64,000 nt of DNA, from contig NZ_JBGKFB010000001.1 in assembly GCF_041333735.1 (NCBI RefSeq), forward strand, positions 799,001 to 863,000, given 5' to 3'. The stretch's first letter is position 1; each line of letters begins with the position of its first letter. A program made the translations under genes and the position numbers. Shown here piece by piece: positions 23,621 through 30,448 of this stretch. The notes under the pieces are model-generated. The model ran no database searches, was not told the origin of the DNA, and saw nothing but the letters and a program-made list of their open reading frames with translations. Source of the stretch: Veillonella sp. (GTDB lineage Bacteria > Bacillota > Negativicutes > Veillonellales > Veillonellaceae).

Positions 23621-24064
23621 ATGAGTGTAGTGAAGCCCTTATTATGGCTATTAGAACCGTATATCGTATATAAAGCCTATTTGTGGGCGCTCCGCTTTAT
23701 AGCTCATCCATTGACGTGGGAAGGCGAGATAGATTTATTCTCTTTGACCTTAACGGTGCTGCTCATCCTTGATGCGGTGGCGTTGCCCTTGGTGATTTTG
23801 TATTGCCCAGGACTCAATCCTAGAAAGCGTATGCCCGACTGGATTGTTCGATTAGGGACACCTATTTACATCGTCCATAATTGGCTTGATGGCAAGGTGG
23901 GCGGCGGTACGTCTACACCGATTGTATGGCTCCGCAGGACATTACATTCACTATTGCTATTTATCTATTATCTTGTGCCGTTTTATGTGGGCGGTCATCT
24001 CGTGATGGGCCTCGTGGTAGCGCTCATGTATGATGTCCTCGTCTGGGCCCATGGAGGTGTGTAG
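23621..24064 (+). CDS. Small multi-pass membrane protein
   Basis: A 147-residue protein with about four membrane helices and a central polar segment (CPGLNPRKRMPDWIVRLG). This resembles the loop of the membrane proteins at 10169, 13440 and 47581: a xLxP(A/R) motif, then a K/P-rich stretch and aromatic residues. ATG 23621 is preferred to the GTG at 23600, though the ribosome binding site is weak. It overlaps the next gene by one base, so the two are probably cotranslated. No function recognised. Confidence 0.62.
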   Translation: MSVVKPLLWLLEPYIVYKAYLWALRFIAHPLTWEGEIDLFSLTLTVLLILDAVALPLVILYCPGLNPRKRMPDWIVRLGTPIYIVHNWLDGKVGGGTSTPIVWLRRTLHSLLLFIYYLVPFYVGGHLVMGLVVALMYDVLVWAHGGV

Positions 24065-24663
24065 TGGCTACTTGTGAATGGCCGACGACGCCCTTGTATC
24101 AGGCGTATCACGATCATGAGTGGGGCCGTCCTATTCATGACGATCGATTGCAGTTTGAACATCTCTGTCTTGAAAGCCTCCAATGTGGTCTCAGTTGGCT
24201 CACGATTTTGAATAAACGAGACATCATTCGAGGTTGTTTTAATCACTTTGATATTGATGTGGTTGCTGCTTATGGTGAAAGCGACATCGAACGGATTATG
24301 CGGACTGAGGGCATGCTCAAGTCTCGGCCAAAAATTGAGGCTATCATCAATAATGCTTCTGCTTTTAAACGTATTCAAGATGAATTTGGTTCGTTTTGCA
24401 AGTATATCTGGGCTTTCACAGGTAATAAAACCATTATTTATGAAAGCCATCCCGATGGGCATGTTCCTGCAAAGAATGGTCTATCCACGCGGATTAGTAA
24501 GGATTTAAAGAAGCGAGGGTTTAAATTTGTAGGCCCTGTGACCATCTATTCCCATCTACAAGCTAGTGGCCTCATCAACGATCACGGTAAGGACTGTCCT
24601 TGTTTTGACGAGATTAATAAGACCGCAGATATTGTTCAATTGCCTGCAGACACTGAGGATTAA
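24064..24663 (+). CDS. tag: DNA-3-methyladenine glycosylase I
   Basis: A 199-residue base-excision repair enzyme that removes 3-methyladenine from alkylated DNA. Family features are clear: CEWPTTPLYQAYHDHEWGRP at the N-terminus (zinc-binding Cys4 and His17), the helix-hairpin region QCGLSWLTILNKR, and FVGPVTIYSHLQASGLINDH followed by KDCPCF (C-terminal zinc ligands His and Cys). Length is normal for Tag. The start is GTG 24064 with GGAGGTGT just before it. Confidence 0.95.
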   Translation: MATCEWPTTPLYQAYHDHEWGRPIHDDRLQFEHLCLESLQCGLSWLTILNKRDIIRGCFNHFDIDVVAAYGESDIERIMRTEGMLKSRPKIEAIINNASAFKRIQDEFGSFCKYIWAFTGNKTIIYESHPDGHVPAKNGLSTRISKDLKKRGFKFVGPVTIYSHLQASGLINDHGKDCPCFDEINKTADIVQLPADTED

Positions 24664-24864
24664 TATAGTTCTAAATGTTGAGTATTAATATAATCTGAAT
24701 GTTTGATAGTTAGCTCATTATTTTTGCCTTTTTCTAATTATTGGCGTTCTTTTACCTATATGTTGTAACGTATTTGTATAATCGTTAGTTAACAATAGTT
24801 TTTATACATAATTGGTTTTACAAAATTGAACTTGTGTTAAACCGCACTTTAAGGTGTACACTAT

Positions 24865-25019
24865 AGTCGATGGAAAGATAGCGTTCCATCATATGTCGGC
24901 CCGCTTTATATACAAACACATATATTCTCTCTCTCCAAAGCGGGTCTCTCATATACTTCTCTCTCAAAGCTATAAACACAACATGAAGCCCCTATCCTTT
25001 ACTGGATAGGGGCTTTTTG
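24865..25019 (+). ncRNA. Candidate sRNA with CU-rich loops
   Basis: Three hairpins in a gene-free stretch. The first is GATGGAA/TTCCATC (24869-24890). The second is CCCGCTTT (24900-24907) with AAAGCGGG (24937-24944), whose loop holds CTCTCTCTCC. The third is a strong terminator AGCCCCTATCC (24987-24997) with GGATAGGGGCT (25004-25014) and five Ts. Further TCTCTC and TTCTCTCTC single-stranded stretches lie at 24945-24950 and 24957-24965. These complement GAGAGAGG ribosome binding sites found on several genes here. The promoter is weak (TACACT near 24857 or TATAGT near 24862). Confidence 0.5.
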
Positions 25020-25177
25020 CTGCATAGTGAACTGTTAAGTACCTTTATGATTAGAGACTATTGATTCTATAACTGTATGATTCAGTTGTATACCATGATA
25101 AATTGATTTATTTCGATATAGTTGATATACTGATGGTAAATTAAAGTATTACTTTCACAATTAAGAAAGGGAAATAT

Positions 25178-25894
25178 ATGATTGGTTTGGGCACGGCCAT
25201 TAACATTGGCCTCATCATAGCCGGTAGCTTGTGTGGCCTCGCATTTGGTCGGTTTATGAAAGAAAATTTAAAACAGACGCTCATGATGGTGAGCGGCATT
25301 ATTGTTCTCCTCCTCGGGATGAGCGGTGCCATGCAGTATATGCTAGTCATCGTGAACGGCACGCTTCAAACAACGGGGCCTATGCTGATGATCATTAGCA
25401 TGGTGGCAGGCGCCATAATTGGCGAGCTTATCGACCTTAACCGTTGGATTACTGTGTTTGGTGATTGGGTGAAAGCCAAAACTGGTAATACTGGTGATCC
25501 GCAGTTTACCCACGCTTTTATTACGGCATCCCTTACGTTTACAGTGGGCGCCATGGGTGTACTAGGTTCTATTCAAGACGGCTTAACTGGTAATTACCAA
25601 ACGCTTTTGTTGAAAGGTATCCTCGACGGCATCATTGTTATGGTTATGGTGTCCTCTATGGGGAAGGGCGCGTTGTTCTCCTTTATTCCAGTAGGAATTA
25701 CACAATGGATTATTACAGCTATGGCACACATCGCAGCACCGTTGATGACACCGAGTGCCATCGATAACCTGTCTTATGTGGGGTCTATTCTGATCTTATG
25801 CGTCGGTATTGACCTCATCTGGCCTGGTAAAATCCGCATTGCAAACCTGTTGCCAGCCATCTTCGTGGCTATGGGCTTAACATTCTTGTTGTAA
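25178..25894 (+). CDS. DUF554-family membrane protein
   Basis: A 238-residue integral membrane protein of the DUF554 (YdfK-like) family. It starts MIGLGTAINIGLIIAGSLCGLAFGRF and has the conserved GAIIGELIDLNRW, a FITASLTFTVGAMGVLGSIQDGL region and a late LCVGIDLIWP motif. Seven or so helices are expected. The family's function is unknown; a transport role has been suggested. It follows GAAAGGG. A 12-nt tandem repeat begins exactly at its stop codon. Confidence 0.88.
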   Translation: MIGLGTAINIGLIIAGSLCGLAFGRFMKENLKQTLMMVSGIIVLLLGMSGAMQYMLVIVNGTLQTTGPMLMIISMVAGAIIGELIDLNRWITVFGDWVKAKTGNTGDPQFTHAFITASLTFTVGAMGVLGSIQDGLTGNYQTLLLKGILDGIIVMVMVSSMGKGALFSFIPVGITQWIITAMAHIAAPLMTPSAIDNLSYVGSILILCVGIDLIWPGKIRIANLLPAIFVAMGLTFLL

Positions 25895-25940
25895 ATAGTA
25901 TTACAAATAGTGTTATAAATAGTATTACAAATAGCACTAT
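25893..25940 (+). repeat. Four-copy 12-nt tandem repeat
   Basis: AAATAGTATTAC, AAATAGTGTTAT, AAATAGTATTAC and AAATAGCACTAT lie head to tail, starting inside the stop codon of the DUF554 gene. Likely replication slippage; no coding role. Confidence 0.75.
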
Positions 25941-25998
25941 CAATAGAGAGATTAAGACTTATTGATTTATAAGAGTTCAATACTCTCAAAATTATAAG

Positions 25999-26066
25999 AG
26001 ACCTATATTCTCTACATCTTTAATATGTACCTTGTACATGAGATGGTAGAGGATATAGGTCTTTTT
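25999..26066 (+). terminator. Long terminator hairpin
   Basis: AGACCTATAT...CTCTAC pairs with GTAGAG...ATATAGGTCT in a long interrupted stem, followed by TTTTTATTTTT. Confidence 0.7.
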
Positions 26067-26274
26067 ATTTTTGAAATTATTTTGTCATAAAATAACTGAT
26101 GGTATTCCTCAACTCAATTAAGTTAATAGATGTAGATCCTTACGTTCCGAAATAGGTGACCAATAGAGTCACTACAAAAGTAGGATTCTTTTAGTATTAT
26201 CTAGAAATCTTTCACCGAAATCGCTAGCAAAATAATTTTAATTTCCAATATGCCTGTTATCCAGGTATATATTA

Positions 26275-26303
26275 TTGAATTATACCTGTTTAACAGGTAT
26301 AAT
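26275..26303 (+). promoter_or_regulatory. higBA promoter and operator
   Basis: TTGAAT (26275-26280), 17-nt spacer, TATAAT (26298-26303). A near-perfect palindrome, TATACCTGTT then TAACAGGTATA (26281-26301), fills the spacer and the -10 box. A second CCTG/CAGG dyad lies at 26253-26265. HigA-type antitoxins bind such sites to repress their own operon. Confidence 0.7.
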
Positions 26304-26318
26304 CAAAGGAGAGATTCT

Positions 26319-26603
26319 ATGATTATAGGATTTAAGGATAAGGAAACAGAACGTATTTTTTATCGTGGATATTCGCGACGTTTACCGACTCATATTCAAA
26401 AAATAGCATTATTGAAATTACGAATCTTACATGCTTGTCGGACTATAGATGATTTTATGGTTCCACCTGGTAATCATTTTGAGTTTTTACAGGGTGATCG
26501 ATTTGGGCAATGTAGTATTCGTATTAATAAGCAATATAGAATATGTTTTTGTATAGATGAAGATTTTAATTTATATGATGTGGAAATTGTAGATTATCAT
26601 TAA
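26319..26603 (+). CDS. higB: HigB-family toxin (RelE-like mRNA interferase)
   Basis: A 94-residue RelE/HigB-fold protein. The HigB pattern is visible: IIGFKDKETERIF, RRLPTHIQKIALLKLRILHAC, the PPGNHFEFLQGDRFGQCSIRIN core, and QYRICFCIDE followed by VEIVDYH. It would cleave mRNA on the ribosome when free of antitoxin. AAAGGAGAG precedes ATG 26319. Toxin-first order with the antitoxin 12 nt downstream is the standard higBA layout. Confidence 0.9.
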   Translation: MIIGFKDKETERIFYRGYSRRLPTHIQKIALLKLRILHACRTIDDFMVPPGNHFEFLQGDRFGQCSIRINKQYRICFCIDEDFNLYDVEIVDYH

Positions 26604-26615
26604 GGAGATAAAAGT

Positions 26616-26930
26616 ATGAAGGAATTAATTCCTGTACCTAAAATGAGTGAGGTTTTACGTGAAGAATTTATGCAACCATTGGGGTTAAGTGCGTATCGTG
26701 TTGCAAAGGATATTATGGTTCCTGTATCACGAATACAAGAAATTCTTCAAGATAAACGAAAAATTACGGCAGATACAGATTTACGGTTATGTAAATATTT
26801 TGGTATGTCTAAAGGTTTTTTCTTAAGATTGCAGATGGATTTAGATTTGCTTGAAGCAGAGGATACTGAAGGCCTACAAGCTGATTTAAAAAATATTATA
26901 TGTATTACAACTCAATCTACTGCTGATTGA
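26616..26930 (+). CDS. higA: HigA-family antitoxin (XRE-type)
   Basis: A 104-residue helix-turn-helix antitoxin: LREEFMQPLGLSAYRVAKDIMVPVSRIQEILQDKRKIT is the HigA/VapI DNA-binding domain, followed by LRLCKYFGMSKGFFLRLQMDLDL. It binds HigB and the palindromic operator at 26281-26301. The C-terminal tail after residue 88 is loosely conserved. Confidence 0.9.
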   Translation: MKELIPVPKMSEVLREEFMQPLGLSAYRVAKDIMVPVSRIQEILQDKRKITADTDLRLCKYFGMSKGFFLRLQMDLDLLEAEDTEGLQADLKNIICITTQSTAD

Positions 26931-27006
26931 TAATTTTCGATATATTTGGTACACTTATCATATAAGTAAGTTGTTATAATATTGAATATTGATATAAGGA
27001 GAACCT

Positions 27007-27360
27007 ATGCTATTCGTTGAATACCCTAAATGCACAACATGCAAAAAAGCAAAGAAATTCTTAGATGATCATAAAGTTAAGTACACGGCTCGTGATATCA
27101 AAGCCGAAAATCCTACAGCTGAGGAAATCGCTGCTTGGTACCCACAATCTGGCAAAGATTTGAAAGCATTCTTTAATACGTCTGGTATGATCTACCGTGA
27201 ACAACAATTAAAGGATAAATTGCCAAATCTTAGCGAAGAAGAAAAAGTAGCTTTATTAGCATCTAATGGCATGTTAGTAAAACGTCCTATCTTGGTTCTA
27301 AAAGACAAAGTTCTCGTTGGCTTTAAAGAAGCAGAATGGATTGAGGCGTTGAAGCTCTAA
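27007..27360 (+). CDS. ArsC/Spx-family thioredoxin-like protein
   Basis: A 117-residue protein of the ArsC/Spx/YffB family. It begins MLFVEYPKCTTCKKAKKFLD with a CTTC active site at residues 9-12 and shows KYTARDIKAENPTAEEI, the long helix region and the cis-proline motif VKRPILV. Members are arsenate reductase-like proteins or, in Firmicutes, RNA-polymerase-binding redox regulators. The lack of an ars operon argues against a dedicated arsenate role. GGAGAA precedes the ATG. Confidence 0.88.
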   Translation: MLFVEYPKCTTCKKAKKFLDDHKVKYTARDIKAENPTAEEIAAWYPQSGKDLKAFFNTSGMIYREQQLKDKLPNLSEEEKVALLASNGMLVKRPILVLKDKVLVGFKEAEWIEALKL

Positions 27361-27377
27361 TTTCATAACCTTGGGTC

Positions 27378-27438
27378 AAAGACTCTATCTCTAAAAGCCT
27401 CCATAGCGAGCTAAGTCATTTTTAGAGATAGAGTCTTT
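27378..27438 (+). terminator. Long terminator hairpin
   Basis: AAAGACTCTATCTCTAAAA pairs with TTTTAGAGATAGAGTCTTT, with a 20-odd-nt loop and a T tail. Confidence 0.75.
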
Positions 27439-27515
27439 TCTGTTTATATGAAATTAGTATCTTCAACTAAGGCCTATTAAGGATAAGTCATTTATTACTC
27501 ATCGAAAAATTTGAT

Positions 27516-27544
27516 TTGTATATTTCTTGTATGTTATGTATAAT
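27516..27544 (+). promoter_or_regulatory. Promoter of the P-ATPase-like membrane protein gene
   Basis: TTGTAT (27516-27521), 17-nt spacer, TATAAT (27539-27544). The CsoR-like operator at 27560-27574 lies just past the predicted start, a classic repressor position. Confidence 0.6.
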
Positions 27545-27559
27545 AGTTACACCATAGAT

Positions 27560-27574
27560 ATACCCCTATGGGTA
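27560..27574. promoter_or_regulatory. CsoR-like operator
   Basis: ATACCCCTATGGGTA, a dyad of the TACCC-GGGTA type bound by CsoR/RcnR-family metal or persulfide sensors. Two related sites precede the P-type ATPase gene (30242-30259 and 30275-30290). No CsoR gene is in this window. Confidence 0.6.
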
Positions 27575-27711
27575 CATAGGTTTATAAAATACTTTAGGTT
27601 CATAGGGTTTTAAATTAATTTAGGTATAGAGAGTTCTGAATTAATATTGTGTTGTTTTTTGTTTTATTTCCGGAGTAAGTAAGGCCGGTTCTAGTGTATA
27701 GAGAGGTCTAT

Positions 27712-28485
27712 ATGAAATTTTTACAGTCTTTATCGGCGCAGGTGTCGTTATTTACGCAAGGTGCTATTTTGGCACTAGGTGTTTTATTTATTCTATTAGA
27801 TGCTATCACAGAGTCATTCAATCCTGTGATTGACTTGGCTTGGGTGACGGTTATCGTTTGTGGTTTGCCACTGCTTATCAATAGTGTTCAAAGTATTTTG
27901 AAGCATTTAGAAATCCACGCTAATTTTCTTATTGTTGTGGCCATGGTAGCGCTCATTTCCATTGGCGATTATCATACGGCAGCTTATGTGGGGCTCATTG
28001 TACAGGCTGGTTTCTTCTTGGAACAGCTTATCACAGGTGAGCCACATTATACCTTAGATGATGACATGCTTCCTACCATGCCATCTCAGCTCGTTGCTAT
28101 GCGTCAGGGTATTAACAATTATTCATCTGTCATTGTTGTGGCCGTATTGCTATTATCAATGGGTTCCTTTGCATTAACACAGGACTTCATACATACTGTA
28201 ACCTTGTTATTGGTACTATGCCCATGTTCCTTGGAGCTTATCTTAGTGGTGATCATGATGGGCTCTCTTGTGGATGACGCATCTCCTGTATCGGAGCTTT
28301 CAAAAGGAGCAAAGCAGGCTCATTTAGGTCTACTAATCGTGTCCATTGTATTCCACATTGCCATCATCGGTGCTGGTGTACTTGGTTTCATCGATCCTGT
28401 TACGGCTGTTGCATTGCACGGTTTGGCGCGACTTGGTCTCGTGTATAATTTGAAAGTTCTCAATAGTTCTTTGTGCGTAGCATAA
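27712..28485 (+). CDS. P1B-ATPase-like membrane-domain protein lacking all cytoplasmic domains
   Basis: A 257-residue polytopic membrane protein that lines up with the membrane parts of the metal ATPase at 30449. Residues about 10-105 match its first four helices (LAWVTVIVCGLPLLINSV against FAWFTILLCGLPIVWGA-type sequence). Residues about 138-185 match helices 5-6, with the metal-site CPC at 170-172 (VLCPCSLELILVV against VFCPCALVLATP). Residues about 205-255 match helices 7-8. The actuator (TGES), phosphorylation (DKTGT) and nucleotide-binding domains are absent, so it cannot hydrolyse ATP. ATG 27712 follows GAGAGG. It may be a regulatory or metal-binding subunit, or a relic kept by selection. 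The intact frame, promoter and operator argue against simple decay. Confidence 0.75.
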   Translation: MKFLQSLSAQVSLFTQGAILALGVLFILLDAITESFNPVIDLAWVTVIVCGLPLLINSVQSILKHLEIHANFLIVVAMVALISIGDYHTAAYVGLIVQAGFFLEQLITGEPHYTLDDDMLPTMPSQLVAMRQGINNYSSVIVVAVLLLSMGSFALTQDFIHTVTLLLVLCPCSLELILVVIMMGSLVDDASPVSELSKGAKQAHLGLLIVSIVFHIAIIGAGVLGFIDPVTAVALHGLARLGLVYNLKVLNSSLCVA

Positions 28486-28539
28486 GAGCTAATATCGTAT
28501 ATAGAATACAGTCTAGTGCAGTATATATTAAGACATAAT

Positions 28540-28576
28540 AAAATCCCCTAGTAACGATGTGTTACTAGGGGATTTT
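28540..28576. terminator. Bidirectional terminator
   Basis: AAAATCCCCTAGTAAC and GTTACTAGGGGATTTT form a perfect 16-bp stem between convergent genes, with A and T runs on either side. Confidence 0.85.
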
Positions 28577-28604
28577 TTACGTTCTTACAACAGTTTGTTG
28601 TAGA

Positions 28605-29939
28605 TTACTGTTCTTTTGCTTGGGATTTGTCACCAAGTGTGAGAAGTAGGAATACGATAGCGAGGATACATGCACCTACGAGGGCTACGAAGCCACCATC
28701 CCAACCATAAAGGTCAACCATGAGACCCATGAAGGCACCAGCGCCAGCGGAACCGATGAGGTAACCAAGAAGGCCTGTAAGACCAGTAGCGCCACCTGTT
28801 GCTACACGTGGTACCATGTCTGCTGCTTGAAGGCCAATCATCATAACAGGACCGTAGATGAGGAAGCCGATAGCGATAAGTGCTAAGTTATCGATAAGGA
28901 TATTGCCTGCTGGGTTGAACCAGTAAACAAGGATTGCCAAGATAACGAATAGCATGAAGCAAATCGTAGCTGGAGCACGGCGGCCGCGGAATACACGGTC
29001 ACTCAAGTAACCGCTTACGAGCATGCCTGGAATACCAGCCCATTCGTATAAGAAGTAAGCCCAACGGGAACCTTCTTTTGTAAAGCCTTTCACAGCTGTC
29101 AAATAAGTAGGAGCCCAGCTTACTACACCGTAACGGATGAAGTATACGGAGATATTCGCAATTGCAAGGTACCATAAGTATTTGTTATGCAAAATATATT
29201 TGTAGAAAATTTCTTTGAAAGTAGTTTTATTTTCATCGCTTACTTCAGTTGCCACAGGTTCATGTTTGTATTCCTCAATAGGTGGCAAGCCACAGGATTG
29301 AGGTGTATCTTTCAACAAGAAGAATGTAACAACAGCTAACACGATAGAAATAAGAGCAGGGAAGAAGAAAATACTATGCCATGTACCAAATAGATAGATA
29401 CCTAACGTAGCAAGAGGTGCGATGATACCGCCACCAAGGTTGTGGGATACGTTCCACCAGGACCACCAAGCACCGCGTTCAGAACGGGAGAACCAAGTTA
29501 CCATATTCTTCGCATATGGAGGATAACCCATACCTTGGAACCAACCATTTAAGAAGGCGAGCACGCACATGATAGGAATACTGCTTAAAACACCAGGTAA
29601 GGTGCCGAATAATAACATAACTAAAGCACTGAGCAATAGACCTACTGTGGAGAAGTATTTTGGGTTAGAGCGGTCAGACGCATTACCCATGACAAATTTA
29701 CTTACACCGTACGCTACGGATAAGAGGGTCATGACAATACCAAGGTCCGCTTTAGTGTAGCCGTACTCAGCAATCATGTACGGAACAGCCAAACTAAAGT
29801 TTTGGCGGATCAAATAGAATGTAGCATAACCAATAAAAGTACCTGCAAAGACTTCTTTGCGAAGACGTTTGTAGGTGGAATCGATTTGCCCCTCTGGTAA
29901 TCGTTCAATATGAGGAGCTGGAGAGAAAATCGACATCAT
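28605..29939 (-). CDS. Organophosphate:phosphate antiporter (GlpT/UhpT-like MFS)
   Basis: A 444-residue, 12-helix MFS protein of the OPA branch. Family marks are YKRLRKEVFAGTFIGYATFYLIRQNFSLAVPYM (GlpT/UhpC N-terminal helix with a phosphate-binding Arg), KADLGIVMTLLSVAYGVSKFVMGNASDRSN, WFQGMGYPPYAKNMVTWFSRSERG and YFIRYGVVSWAPTYL in helix 7. OPA carriers import glycerol-3-phosphate or hexose phosphates in exchange for phosphate. GlpT-like similarity seems strongest, but the substrate is not proven. GTG 29942 and ATG 29939 are both possible starts; AAAGGAT precedes them. Confidence 0.85.
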   Translation of the reverse strand: MMSIFSPAPHIERLPEGQIDSTYKRLRKEVFAGTFIGYATFYLIRQNFSLAVPYMIAEYGYTKADLGIVMTLLSVAYGVSKFVMGNASDRSNPKYFSTVGLLLSALVMLLFGTLPGVLSSIPIMCVLAFLNGWFQGMGYPPYAKNMVTWFSRSERGAWWSWWNVSHNLGGGIIAPLATLGIYLFGTWHSIFFFPALISIVLAVVTFFLLKDTPQSCGLPPIEEYKHEPVATEVSDENKTTFKEIFYKYILHNKYLWYLAIANISVYFIRYGVVSWAPTYLTAVKGFTKEGSRWAYFLYEWAGIPGMLVSGYLSDRVFRGRRAPATICFMLFVILAILVYWFNPAGNILIDNLALIAIGFLIYGPVMMIGLQAADMVPRVATGGATGLTGLLGYLIGSAGAGAFMGLMVDLYGWDGGFVALVGACILAIVFLLLTLGDKSQAKEQ

Positions 29940-30448
29940 CACACATCCTTTCTACAAAATGTCATTGTAATCATACCATGTATGACTAAAAGTCGACTAT
30001 ATTTTATTTTTAATTATGATAAATAGTTATTTTGGTACACCATTATGGGCTTAGCGCATAGATTATCGGTCATTAAAATATCTTCTATTTATAAATATAG
30101 AGAGGTACCTATATATGAATAATCGCTCATGCATTTGTGTAATAAGACAATGCATGAATTATATAATGCCATTGGATCCAGTATTTATCTATGTTTTTGC
30201 TTATATATGAATATTTGTACATATTTTGTTGTTGACATAAGTATACCCATAGGGGTATAACACAATAATAGGGCATACCCCTATGGGTATACAAAGAGCT
30301 AATATTAAAATGATAAACAACAAACTACAGAGAATAAGCACTAAGCAGATATATGTTGTTTATTTTAGGTCATATACATGGACGCATGTATATAGACCAT
30401 AACAAATGTGTACATATCATTATATATAAGCTTTCACAGGAGGTAAGT
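29940..30448. other. Divergent intergenic region with operators
   Basis: Contains the upstream regions of two diverging genes. It also holds a perfect 9-bp hairpin TCATGCATT/AATGCATGA (about 30127-30157), the ATPase promoter TTGACA-18-TATAAC (30232-30261) and two CsoR-like operators. No gene is seen. Confidence 0.6.
30232..30290 (+). promoter_or_regulatory. P-type ATPase promoter with two CsoR-like operators
   Basis: TTGACA at 30232-30237 and TATAAC at 30256-30261. The dyad TATACCCATAGGGGTATA (30242-30259) fills the spacer and the -10 box, so a bound repressor would block RNA polymerase. A second dyad ATACCCCTATGGGTAT lies at 30275-30290. CsoR-family repressors release such sites on binding Cu(I) or related signals. 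Confidence 0.7.

Noticed and set aside
27712..28485. Pseudogene reading of the truncated P-type ATPase
   Set aside because: The frame is open with all eight helices kept, and it has its own promoter, operator and ribosome binding site; random truncation would not remove three cytoplasmic domains cleanly.
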